Source of the DNA: an uncultured Veillonella sp.
GTDB lineage: Bacteria > Bacillota > Negativicutes > Veillonellales > Veillonellaceae
Reading direction: 5' to 3'
Length of the DNA: 22,130 bases
NCBI RefSeq assembly: GCF_900545205.1
Contig: NZ_UQYC01000027.1
Location: 1 to 22,130 of the forward strand
Of this stretch, positions 13,638-21,060 are shown piece after piece. Made by a program: the position numbers and the translations under genes. The notes under the pieces were generated by a model that ran no database searches, was not told the origin of the DNA, and saw only the letters and a program-made list of their open reading frames with translations. How positions within the stretch are numbered: the first letter of the stretch is position 1; each line of letters opens with the position of its first letter.

Positions 13638-14627
13638 ATGAATATTTTAGTAACAGGTGGGGCTGGTTATATTGGGAGTCACACAGTACGTGCCTTACAA
13701 CAATCGGGTTATACACCTATTATTGTAGATAATCTATCGCGCGGTCATGTAGAATCAATTCCTGAAGGGGTACAGTTCTACAATATGGATATAGCAGATC
13801 CAAAATTAGTAGATATTATGAAAGGTCATAATATCATTGGTGTTATGCATTTTGCGGCTCATTCACAGGTCGGTGAATCTATGGTAAATCCAGCTATTTA
13901 TTATGAAAATAATGTAGTTGGCTCATATCATCTTATTGAGTCTGCTCGTAATGCTGGTGTAAAACATTTTGTATTTTCCAGTACAGCTGCTGTTTATGGG
14001 GAACCAGAGATAGTGCCAATTCGTGAAGATGCGCCATTGCATCCAACTAATGTATATGGTCGTACTAAACTGATGATTGAAGAAATGCTATCTGATTATA
14101 GTGCTATTTATGGTTCTACGTATGTTGCATTGCGTTATTTTAATGCGGCTGGCGCAGATCCGTCTGGTACGATTGGGGAAGATCATCATCCGGAAACACA
14201 TTTGATTCCGCTTGTGCTAGATGCAGCTCGTGGTAAAAGAGAGCACATAACTGTTTTTGGTACTGATTATAATACAGCTGATGGTACATGTGTACGCGAT
14301 TATATTCATGTTAATGATTTGGCTACAGCTCATGTGTTAGCAATGGATTATTTGCGTAACGGTGGTGAATCTCAAGTGTTTAATCTTGGTAGTGGCAATG
14401 GCTTCTCCGTTAAGGAAATTATTGAAACTGCTAAAGAGGTAACTGGTATCGATATTCCTGTTCAATATGGTGATCGTCGTGCTGGCGATCCAGGTACATT
14501 GATTGCTTCCTCTGAAAAAATTAAAGAATTACTTGGTTGGGATCCTAAATTCAGTAATGTAGCCGATGTTATCAAAGATGCTTGGAAATGGCATACATCT
14601 CATCCTGATGGTTTTAAAAGCAAATAA
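13638..14627 (+). CDS. galE: UDP-glucose 4-epimerase
   Basis: GalE interconverts UDP-glucose and UDP-galactose with tightly bound NAD. The 329-residue length is canonical. The Rossmann motif TGGAGYIGSH is at 6-15, VDNLSRGH at 30-37, the active-site serine region FSSTAAVYG at 113-121 and the catalytic Y140-x-x-x-K144 in VYGRTK. RYFNAAGADPSGTIGEDHHPETHLIP and GTCVRDYIHVNDLA are diagnostic of true GalE rather than other epimerases. The start follows AAGGGGGA. With pgi just upstream and galU in the same window, it completes the path from fructose-6-phosphate to UDP-galactose apart from phosphoglucomutase, which is not here. A long terminator follows. Confidence 0.96.
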   Translation: MNILVTGGAGYIGSHTVRALQQSGYTPIIVDNLSRGHVESIPEGVQFYNMDIADPKLVDIMKGHNIIGVMHFAAHSQVGESMVNPAIYYENNVVGSYHLIESARNAGVKHFVFSSTAAVYGEPEIVPIREDAPLHPTNVYGRTKLMIEEMLSDYSAIYGSTYVALRYFNAAGADPSGTIGEDHHPETHLIPLVLDAARGKREHITVFGTDYNTADGTCVRDYIHVNDLATAHVLAMDYLRNGGESQVFNLGSGNGFSVKEIIETAKEVTGIDIPVQYGDRRAGDPGTLIASSEKIKELLGWDPKFSNVADVIKDAWKWHTSHPDGFKSK

Positions 14628-14663
14628 AACAAGAACAAATCCTTTTGATTTGTCAATATAATG

Positions 14664-14708
14664 AATGACTCTATTAGTCACCTAGGTGACTGGTAGAGTC
14701 ATTTTTTT
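14664..14708 (+). terminator. Long Rho-independent terminator after galE
   Basis: The arms at 14664-14681 and 14686-14703 pair over 18 bp with two adjacent G-U wobbles and a CTAG tetraloop, then T5 follows. A smaller hairpin (ACAAATC 14635-14641, GATTTGT 14647-14653) lies just before it. This is the strongest terminator in the window. Confidence 0.92.
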
Positions 14709-14724
14709 GTAGGAATTTAAAAGG

Positions 14725-14751
14725 ACCTCCTAGAATATGTCAGCAGGAGGT
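14725..14751 (+). promoter_or_regulatory. Possible hairpin masking the ribosome binding site of the PilP-like gene
   Basis: ACCTCCT (14725-14731) is perfectly complementary to AGGAGGT (14745-14751), the ribosome binding site six bases before the ATG at 14757; the loop is 13 bases. In the mRNA the two could pair and hide the site. The upstream element also copies the anti-Shine-Dalgarno sequence of 16S rRNA. Confidence 0.45.
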
Positions 14752-14760
14752 GGAATATGA
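14737..14760 (+). CDS. Candidate seven-codon leader ORF
   Basis: ATG at 14737 opens a frame encoding MSAGGGI and stops at TGA 14758-14760, overlapping the ATG of the next gene as ATGA. AAGGA (14721-14725) lies 11 bases upstream. Translation of this leader would pass through the ribosome binding site and one arm of the hairpin. It may be coincidence; no expression evidence exists. Confidence 0.25.
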   Translation: MSAGGGI

Positions 14761-15587
14761 ACTTACAAGATTATATACAACGCATTAAATTATGGATTGA
14801 TAAACAGTATTTTATTATTCGTCACTATAAAATTATTATTTCTGTTTTTCTTGTAATTATAGTTGGCATATTAATCGTTGGTGTTTTATATCCTCACGAA
14901 GAAGAACGTGTTCATATACAACCTGAGCATGTTAATGGTGGGGAAAATAATCAGACCCGATTAAGTTCAAAAGAATCATCAGAAGGAATATCACATAATA
15001 GACAGAAACATCATAACAGTGATGCTAAAGAAACGAGAAAAGATGACAATCTAAAAACTAAAAGTGAAGGCCGTTTGTTATATGATGTGAGCAGCGTGGA
15101 ACGCTGGCATCCTTGGAGAGAGGTTTTTAAAGATTTACCAGATAATGATGTACATGGTAGACATGAAGATACTAAGGATGTAGATGAAGTGGCTGATAGC
15201 ATTAATGATATGCAAGGGTTTAATAATAGTAAGTACTCAGGCAGGGATACATATAAAGGACGGACTAATAGGTATAAAACCAGGAGAACACAGAATAAGA
15301 ATAAACACACAGGGGATAAAACCATTAGTGATAGCAGTGATGATTTTACTAATAATCAAATTAATTCAAAGTCTCATAGTAGGTTAAATTCTTCGAGTAT
15401 GGAACAGCCTGTTGAACTTGTTGGTATTGTTGAGGGCAATGAGATTATTGCTATTTTACGAAAAGGTACAGAGGAGCAAATGGTTACTGTTGGGATGGTT
15501 TGGCATGGCGTTACTGTCTCTAATATAAGTGCAAGTGGTGTAGAAATCGTTGAAGGAGGTTCATCACGGTGGTTAAAAATCAATTAG
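14757..15587 (+). CDS. PilP/GspC-like inner-membrane protein paired with a secretin
   Basis: A 276-residue protein with an N-terminal cytoplasmic segment, one membrane helix (about residues 26-44), a long hydrophilic low-complexity stretch rich in K, N, D, S and R (about 50-210), and a compact C-terminal domain (215-276). That domain, with VELVGIVEGNEIIAILRKG, VTVGMVWHGVTVSNIS and VEIVEGG, has the pattern of the PilP or GspC homology-region fold, which contacts the N-domains of a secretin in type IV pilus or type II secretion systems. The next gene, a secretin, starts inside its last 19 bases, strongly supporting the pairing. The low-complexity stretch would span the periplasm. The ribosome binding site is strong but may be masked by a hairpin. 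Sequence similarity is weak, so the family call rests on architecture and neighbour. Confidence 0.6.
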   Translation: MNLQDYIQRIKLWIDKQYFIIRHYKIIISVFLVIIVGILIVGVLYPHEEERVHIQPEHVNGGENNQTRLSSKESSEGISHNRQKHHNSDAKETRKDDNLKTKSEGRLLYDVSSVERWHPWREVFKDLPDNDVHGRHEDTKDVDEVADSINDMQGFNNSKYSGRDTYKGRTNRYKTRRTQNKNKHTGDKTISDSSDDFTNNQINSKSHSRLNSSSMEQPVELVGIVEGNEIIAILRKGTEEQMVTVGMVWHGVTVSNISASGVEIVEGGSSRWLKIN

Positions 15588-16957
15588 GTAAGGATTGCTT
15601 ACGTAGTAGAGTGACCATAGTAAGAAAAAAACTATTCAAAGCTAGCATACTACTAAAAATAATTATAATAGTGGTTATGTTTCTATATGCATCATTAGGG
15701 GAATCTTCTATAGTATTAGCGAGTAATACAGGGCCAGCAGTAACTACTAATCTAGAAAGCGATAGGGACTCACTAGATAGAGAAATTAGTAATGGTAAAT
15801 CAAATAATAATAATGACATAGAAAAGGATAACGTAATTAATGAAAAGGGCGAGCTGAGAAAATCAAAAGGATCAATTACGATATCCGTTCGTAATGCTTC
15901 TCTAAAAGAAACAGTATTAGGGATTTGTCGGAGTTATCGTATATCTGTTATGGGTGTAGAATCTTTAACAGGTAACATTACGGCTACTGTGCAAGGTGAA
16001 ACACCAGAGGATCTTATAAAAGAATTAGGAAGGCTATATCATTTTTCCGTTTCAAAACAATATAATACGATTCTTATTGAGCCAGATGACAAAGCACTTG
16101 AAAATAGAGAATTATATGTTATAACACCGGAGCATTTGCCAGCAGAGTCTTTAAAAAATATAATGGGCACTGTTGTGAAACATGATAAAATGGCGGTACT
16201 TTCAGAACAAAATGAAGTGATTATGCATTTGACCAGTGGAGAGAAACGGCGTGTAGAAACACTGGTTAAAGCTATAGATAAGGAGCCTAAGCAAGTACAA
16301 TTAGAAGCGACAGTCATTGCTATGGAACAATCTTATGCAAAGGAGCAAGGCATTCGGTGGTCGTGGCTTAGCTTGACAGGACATGGTGAAGATAAAACTA
16401 ATTCTTACGGGGCCGTTACCTTTGGTAAAACACCCGGTGGTGAAGCCTATAAATTTTTTGTGAAACCCGAGTTGAGTCTTATGGAAAGTTCCGGTAAAGC
16501 CGCGCTAATTGCTAAGCCATCTATTATGGCCTTAAATGGTGAAACAGCACATATCTTGATCGGTGAACGTATCCCTGTTATAGAAGAGTCCGAAGTGAAT
16601 GGCGAACGTAAGCGTTCTACACGTTATGAAGAGGTGGGGATTAAGTTAAACTACACGCCTATTATTACTGGGGATGGCGGTGTAGATGCAAAAATTCACG
16701 CTGAAGTAAGTACACCTATCATGGTATCCGAAATGAAAGCTTATAAAATTAGTACGCGGCAAGCACATACACGGGTGCGGTTACAACCTGGAGAGGTACT
16801 TGTTATAGGTGGACTTATGGATAATCGCGATCAACATCAAATTCAAAAAGTACCTATTTTAGGAGATATTCCTTTACTAGGTAAATTATTCCGACATAGT
16901 AGAAAAACAAAAGATTCTATAGAGATGCTAATATTAGTTCGGGCAATTGTGGTATAA
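15569..16957 (+). CDS. Secretin (PilQ/GspD superfamily), short
   Basis: A 462-residue outer-membrane secretin subunit, which multimerises into a large gated channel for type IV pili, type II secretion or DNA uptake. It starts with GTG (AAGGAGG nine bases upstream), overlapping the previous gene by 19 bp. Domains in order: a basic 25-residue leader, a hydrophobic signal segment (about 26-42, possible cleavage near VLA-S at 51), a disordered N/D/S-rich linker, an STN-like domain (102-172), an N1-type domain (181-240), and the secretin homology region (240-462). The latter has LIAKPSIMALNGETAHILIGERIPV, RLQPGEVLVIGGL, and the signature VPILGDIPLLGKLFRH followed by the final membrane strand SIEMLILVRAIVV. 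It is shorter than usual for PilQ or GspD (often 550-750). No pilotin, ATPase, inner-membrane platform or pilin genes are nearby, so the system it serves cannot be fixed here. Confidence 0.9.
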   Translation: MVKNQLGKDCLRSRVTIVRKKLFKASILLKIIIIVVMFLYASLGESSIVLASNTGPAVTTNLESDRDSLDREISNGKSNNNNDIEKDNVINEKGELRKSKGSITISVRNASLKETVLGICRSYRISVMGVESLTGNITATVQGETPEDLIKELGRLYHFSVSKQYNTILIEPDDKALENRELYVITPEHLPAESLKNIMGTVVKHDKMAVLSEQNEVIMHLTSGEKRRVETLVKAIDKEPKQVQLEATVIAMEQSYAKEQGIRWSWLSLTGHGEDKTNSYGAVTFGKTPGGEAYKFFVKPELSLMESSGKAALIAKPSIMALNGETAHILIGERIPVIEESEVNGERKRSTRYEEVGIKLNYTPIITGDGGVDAKIHAEVSTPIMVSEMKAYKISTRQAHTRVRLQPGEVLVIGGLMDNRDQHQIQKVPILGDIPLLGKLFRHSRKTKDSIEMLILVRAIVV

Positions 16958-16968
16958 TAAAGGGTAAT
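16949..16968 (+). promoter_or_regulatory. Extended -10 promoter, copy 2 of a 20-bp shared sequence
   Basis: GTGGTATAATAAAGGGTAAT overlaps the secretin stop codon and is identical to 8511-8530. TGGTATAAT (16950-16958) is a perfect extended -10, 27 bases before the ABC-F start codon. In the two copies the surrounding genes are read in different frames, so coding constraint cannot explain the identity. Confidence 0.55.
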
Positions 16969-16984
16969 GATTAGGAGGTTATGA

Positions 16985-18904
16985 ATGGAACGCATTCGAA
17001 TGATAGGCCTTGGAAAATCATTTGGGGTGCGCCAAGTATTTTCCAATGTGTCTTTTGAGATAAAAGAAGGTGAGCGACTAGCCTTGGTAGGACCTAATGG
17101 GGCTGGGAAATCCACCTTGTTAAAATGCATATTAGGCTATGAAGAATTAGATGAAGGCAATGTAGTTAAGTCTCCTGTAGCCAGTATTGGTTACTTACAA
17201 CAAGATGTAAATCTAGGAGATGATAGTTTAGCTACAGAAATTGAAAAAGCTTGGGCCGATGTCCATGTATTAGAGGAGCAACTAAAAGAACTTACCACGC
17301 GTTTGGAGTCTGAAGAAGCTAGTGAATCGGATCTGCAGCGATTGGATTATTTGCAAAATCGTTTAGAATGGCTAGGTGGCTATGATTATGAGCAAAAGAC
17401 TAAACGTATCATTTATGGACTTGGTTTTACCGATGAGGATTTAGATAAGCCAGCTAGTGCTTTTTCTGGTGGTCAAAAGACTCGCATTAATTTAGCTAAA
17501 GCCTTGGTACGCCGTCCAGACTTTTTGTTCTTAGACGAGCCAACTAACCATTTAGATATGGACATGTTAGAGTGGCTAGAGGGTTATTTATCTGCCTATC
17601 CTGGCGGTATTCTCATCGTCAGCCATGACCGCTATTTTTTAGATCGTATTGTCACTGGTGTTGTAGAACTAGATAACCATAAGGCGACAATCTATCGTGG
17701 TAATTACAGCCGCTATATTCAACAACGGGATGAACGTTTGAAAGCAGATATGGTGGCCTATGAGAAACAACAGGAGTACATCAAGAAGACAGAGGCCTAT
17801 ATAGATAAATATCGTGCAGGTATAAAATCTAAAATGGCTCGTGGCCGGCAGTCTCAACTTAACCGTTTAGAACGACTTGATGCACCGGTAACCTCACATC
17901 ATTTACAATTTTCTTTCCCTCCTGCAGCGATGAGTGCGGATAAGGTTCTTGTCCTAGATCATTTATCAGTAGGGTATGGTGAAAGTCCTATCATTGATGA
18001 TATATCACTTGTAGTTCGACGAGGTGAATCAGTAGCTCTTATTGGTCCTAATGGGGCGGGTAAATCAACACTCGTAAAAACTATTGTAGGTGAATTATTT
18101 CCTGAGAATGGTCACGTAGATATCGGTAATCGCGTACAAGTGGGATATTTCTCGCAAGAGCATGAAGAACTACATGATTCTTGGCAGGTAGTAGAAGAGG
18201 TTATGAATCACTTTAACTACACTGAAGAGAAGGCCCGTAATGTATTAGGTTCATTCCTATTTAAAGGGGATGATGTATTTAAGCTTGTAGGTGACTTATC
18301 TGGTGGTGAGAGAGCTCGTTTAGCATTATTAAAATTATTCCTTCAAGGTGATAATTTTCTTATCTTAGACGAACCGACGAACCATTTAGATATTCCAACG
18401 CGCGAAATTGTGGAACAAGCCTTGCAACAATTTGAAGGTACATGTTTTATTATTTCCCATGACAGATATTTCTTAGATCAAGTTTCTACAAAAACCATTG
18501 TTTTAGATGATGGAAAAATTACTGAATATCTCGGTAATTACTCGTACTATAAAGAAAAGCTGAAAGAACAAGAAGATTTATTAGCATTAGCTAATGAACA
18601 GAACTCAGAGAGTGATAAAGTTGAAAATAAAGTTGTTTCAGTTATTGAACCAGTACTTTCAACATCAGAACCGACAGAGGAACCTCAGAAGAAACCGAAT
18701 GCATATATGGTGGAAAAACAATTAGCTGAGGTAGAATCTGAAATTGCTCGTTTAGAAGCAACCATGAAGATGTACGAAGTGCAATTGGCTAATCCTGTAG
18801 TACAGCAAGATTTAGATGAAATGTCCAAAATTTCCATACAAATTGAATCTACACAAAGTGAGTTAGATGCATTGTATGAGAAATGGGAACGATTATCTGA
18901 ATAA
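16985..18904 (+). CDS. ABC-F family ATPase (YdiF/Uup-type)
   Basis: A 639-residue soluble protein with two ABC ATPase domains and no membrane segment. ABC-F proteins bind the ribosomal E site and relieve stalled or inhibited ribosomes; some give antibiotic resistance. The first domain has Walker A GPNGAGKST (36-44), signature FSGGQKTR and DEPTNHLD. The second has GPNGAGKST, signature LSGGERAR and DEPTNHLD. Between them is the charged P-site tRNA interaction linker (YEKQQEYIKKTEAYIDKYRAG, KSKMARGRQSQLNR). The C-terminus is a predicted coiled coil (EKQLAEVESEIARLEATMKMYE), as in YdiF of B. subtilis (similar length). The start is fixed by AGGAGG at 16973-16978. The linker and tail resemble housekeeping YdiF more than resistance types such as Vga or Msr. 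It has its own likely promoter and no terminator stronger than an AT-only dyad downstream. Confidence 0.93.
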   Translation: MERIRMIGLGKSFGVRQVFSNVSFEIKEGERLALVGPNGAGKSTLLKCILGYEELDEGNVVKSPVASIGYLQQDVNLGDDSLATEIEKAWADVHVLEEQLKELTTRLESEEASESDLQRLDYLQNRLEWLGGYDYEQKTKRIIYGLGFTDEDLDKPASAFSGGQKTRINLAKALVRRPDFLFLDEPTNHLDMDMLEWLEGYLSAYPGGILIVSHDRYFLDRIVTGVVELDNHKATIYRGNYSRYIQQRDERLKADMVAYEKQQEYIKKTEAYIDKYRAGIKSKMARGRQSQLNRLERLDAPVTSHHLQFSFPPAAMSADKVLVLDHLSVGYGESPIIDDISLVVRRGESVALIGPNGAGKSTLVKTIVGELFPENGHVDIGNRVQVGYFSQEHEELHDSWQVVEEVMNHFNYTEEKARNVLGSFLFKGDDVFKLVGDLSGGERARLALLKLFLQGDNFLILDEPTNHLDIPTREIVEQALQQFEGTCFIISHDRYFLDQVSTKTIVLDDGKITEYLGNYSYYKEKLKEQEDLLALANEQNSESDKVENKVVSVIEPVLSTSEPTEEPQKKPNAYMVEKQLAEVESEIARLEATMKMYEVQLANPVVQQDLDEMSKISIQIESTQSELDALYEKWERLSE

Positions 18905-18916
18905 CTTATAATAGTA

Positions 18917-18971
18917 TATATTATTATAGAGTTATTTTAATTGACAAAAAATTGAAAACTCTAATAATATA
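18917..18971 (+). promoter_or_regulatory. livK promoter flanked by a long inverted repeat
   Basis: TTGACA (18941-18946) with TAATAT (18965-18970, 18-bp spacer) is a plausible sigma-A promoter about 45 bases before livK. Around it, TATATTATTA-ta-GAGTT (18917-18933) and AACTCTAATAATATA (18957-18971) are complementary over 15 bases apart from a two-base bulge. The 23 bases between the arms hold the -35, and the right arm covers the end of the spacer and the -10. It could be an operator for amino-acid control. Confidence 0.5.
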
Positions 18972-19013
18972 GATATAGATTTAAAGTTTTATGTTTCAAA
19001 GGAAGGGTGTAGC

Positions 19014-20162
19014 ATGAATAAATCCATGTTAAAAAAAGCAGCCATTTTTGGTCTTGCTGGTGTAATGGCAGTTGCTGCTGGTTGTGGCAGTAATAAAGAT
19101 GCAGGTAATGCAAATAGCAATGAGGCTAAAATTGCATTGTTAACAACAACAACTGGTGGTGCAGCAGCATATGGTGAGTCCATTAAAGCTGGTGCAGAAT
19201 TGGCAGTAAGCGAAATTAACGCTGATGCAAATGCTGTAAAAATCAACTTATTAGTAGAAGATACTAAAGGTGATAAAAACGAAGCAATTAATGCAATGAA
19301 TAAAGTAATTTCTAAGGATAAAGTTGTAGCTGTTATCGGCCCAATGTTATCTGGTGAAATGATGGCAGCTGGTCCTGTAGCAAACAAAAGCAAAATCGTA
19401 GCTCTTGGTACATCTACAACAGCTGAAGGTATTACAGATATCGGCGATTACATTTTCCGTAATGCTGTACCTGAATCCTTGGCAGTAGATACTGCAATTA
19501 AAGAAGCACATAAAACTTTAGGCTTCAAAACTGCAGCTATTATGTACTCCAACAACAATGACCAAATGGTATCTGTAAATAATACAGCTCGTAAAGCATT
19601 GGAATCTGAAGGCGTACAAATTGTTGATACTGAAACATTTGCAGATAAAGATACTGATTTCTCTGCACAATTAACTAAGATTCAACAAGCAAAACCTGAT
19701 GTTATCGTAGTTGCTTCTCTTTACCAAGAAGGCGCATTGATCATGAAAAAAATGCGTGAAATGGGTATGAATCAACCTGTAATTGGTTCCAATGGCTTTA
19801 ACAGCCCTGAATTCATTAAAATTGCAGGTGCTGCAGCTGATGGTGTTATCGTAGGTACACCTTGGTTCCCTAACAAAGACGATCAAAAGGTAAAAGACTT
19901 CCGTAAAGCTTACAAAGATAAATACGGTAAAGAACCAGACCAATTCGCAGCTCAAGCTTATGATGCAGTATACCTCTATGAAGCAGCTTTGAAAAAAGCA
20001 GGTTCTACTACAGATCGTGAAAAATTCCGCGAAGCTTTGAAAAATATTGCTGACTTCGTTGGTGTAACTGGTCAATTCAAGTTCAACGAAAAACGCGATC
20101 CTTCCATGGAAGTTCAAGTTTTACAAATTAAAAACGGTCAATTTGACGCATTAAAAAAATAA
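19014..20162 (+). CDS. livK: Branched-chain amino-acid ABC transporter, substrate-binding lipoprotein
   Basis: A 382-residue type I periplasmic-binding-fold protein that captures leucine, isoleucine, valine or a related amino acid for the LivHMGF importer. The N-terminus has a lipoprotein signal with lipobox AAGC and lipidation at C24. The mature protein starts with a short N/D/G linker, then KIALLTTTTGGAAAYGESIKAGAELAVSEINA, typical of LivK, followed by VIGPMLSGEMMAAGP, GTSTTAEGI and a late FAAQAYDAVYLYEAALKKAG segment. GGAAGGG lies a few bases before the ATG. In a diderm it may be tethered to the inner or outer membrane; the residue after the cysteine is glycine, which does not settle this. 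It is the first gene of the liv operon, 16 bp before livH, and is probably expressed more strongly than the permeases. Confidence 0.94.
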   Translation: MNKSMLKKAAIFGLAGVMAVAAGCGSNKDAGNANSNEAKIALLTTTTGGAAAYGESIKAGAELAVSEINADANAVKINLLVEDTKGDKNEAINAMNKVISKDKVVAVIGPMLSGEMMAAGPVANKSKIVALGTSTTAEGITDIGDYIFRNAVPESLAVDTAIKEAHKTLGFKTAAIMYSNNNDQMVSVNNTARKALESEGVQIVDTETFADKDTDFSAQLTKIQQAKPDVIVVASLYQEGALIMKKMREMGMNQPVIGSNGFNSPEFIKIAGAAADGVIVGTPWFPNKDDQKVKDFRKAYKDKYGKEPDQFAAQAYDAVYLYEAALKKAGSTTDREKFREALKNIADFVGVTGQFKFNEKRDPSMEVQVLQIKNGQFDALKK

Positions 20163-20178
20163 AAGTTGAGGTAATATA

Positions 20179-21060
20179 GTGTTTTTACAACAATTAGTTA
20201 ACGGGTTAACCCTCGGTAGCTTATATGCTGTACTCGCTATTGGCTTAACACTTGTGTTTGGCGTTTTAAATATCATCAACATGGCACACGGAGGCATCTT
20301 TATGATAGGTGCCTTCGTTGGTCTTTTTATGGTAACTGTTTTTGACGTTAACATTTTTGTAGCCCTTATCGTAGCTATGGCTGTCGGTGCTATCCTTGGT
20401 TATCTTCTAGAATTTGTGGCGCTTCGTCCACTACGTAAGAAAAAGGTGTCTCACTTGGCACCACTTATCAGTACCATTGGTGTTTCTATTTTCCTTGAAA
20501 GTTTGGCATTATTGCTTTGGGGCCCTCAAACAAGATCTTTCCCACCAGATTATATTGGTGGCCTAATCGACTTTGGAGCTTTCAAAATTTCTATGGTACA
20601 AATTATTGGCTTAGGCGTTTCTGTTGTGTTAATGTTAATTCTTAATGTAGTTATTAAGAAAACTAAAATTGGTAAGGCTATCCGAGCTGTATCCATGAGT
20701 ACAGAAACGGCAGCTCTATTGGGTATCAATCCAACCATGATTATATCTGTTACCGTTATGATTGCATCTGCCTTAGGTGCTGCTGCAGGCGTATTGGTAG
20801 GTTTGTCCTTTAATGCTATTGAGCCTACAATGGGTGTTATTATTGGCTTTAAAGGCCTTGCAGTACTTATCTTAGGTGGTCTTGGTAATATTACAGGCGC
20901 TATGGTTGGCGGCTTCATTTTAGGCGTAGCAGAAATCTTCTCTGTTGCCTATGGTGCATCTACATTCCGTGATGCTGTGGCCTTTGGTCTCATCATCCTA
21001 TTATTATTCTGGCGCCCACAAGGCTTGTTTGGTTCTAAAGATAAAGGGGGGAGACCATAA
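20179..21060 (+). CDS. livH: Branched-chain amino-acid ABC transporter permease LivH
   Basis: A 293-residue inner-membrane permease with about eight hydrophobic segments. It starts at GTG (GAGG a few bases upstream). The N-terminus QQLVNGLTLGSLYAVLAIGLTLVFGVLNIINMAHGGIFMIGAF is the hallmark of LivH. The cytoplasmic coupling region is the IRAVSMSTETAALLGINP segment, corresponding to the EAA-like loop that contacts the LivG/LivF ATPases. The C-terminus FRDAVAFGLIILLLFWRPQGLFG is also canonical. Its stop overlaps the livM start by one base (TAATG), implying translational coupling and equal dosage of the two permeases. Confidence 0.95.
   Translation: MFLQQLVNGLTLGSLYAVLAIGLTLVFGVLNIINMAHGGIFMIGAFVGLFMVTVFDVNIFVALIVAMAVGAILGYLLEFVALRPLRKKKVSHLAPLISTIGVSIFLESLALLLWGPQTRSFPPDYIGGLIDFGAFKISMVQIIGLGVSVVLMLILNVVIKKTKIGKAIRAVSMSTETAALLGINPTMIISVTVMIASALGAAAGVLVGLSFNAIEPTMGVIIGFKGLAVLILGGLGNITGAMVGGFILGVAEIFSVAYGASTFRDAVAFGLIILLLFWRPQGLFGSKDKGGRP

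Noticed and set aside
14657..14662. TATAAT as a promoter for the PilP-like gene
   Set aside because: It lies before the strong terminator at 14664-14708, and no -35 is found at the right distance, so it could not easily drive the downstream gene.
15011..15325. Minus-strand open frame opposite the PilP-like gene
   Set aside because: Its leucine/serine-rich product mirrors the low-complexity sense strand; the sense gene is better supported by its start signal, domain layout and overlap with the secretin.
18907..18928. TATAATA/TATTATA dyad as terminator of the ABC-F gene
   Set aside because: AT-only seven-bp stem with a weak T tract; too unstable to call.
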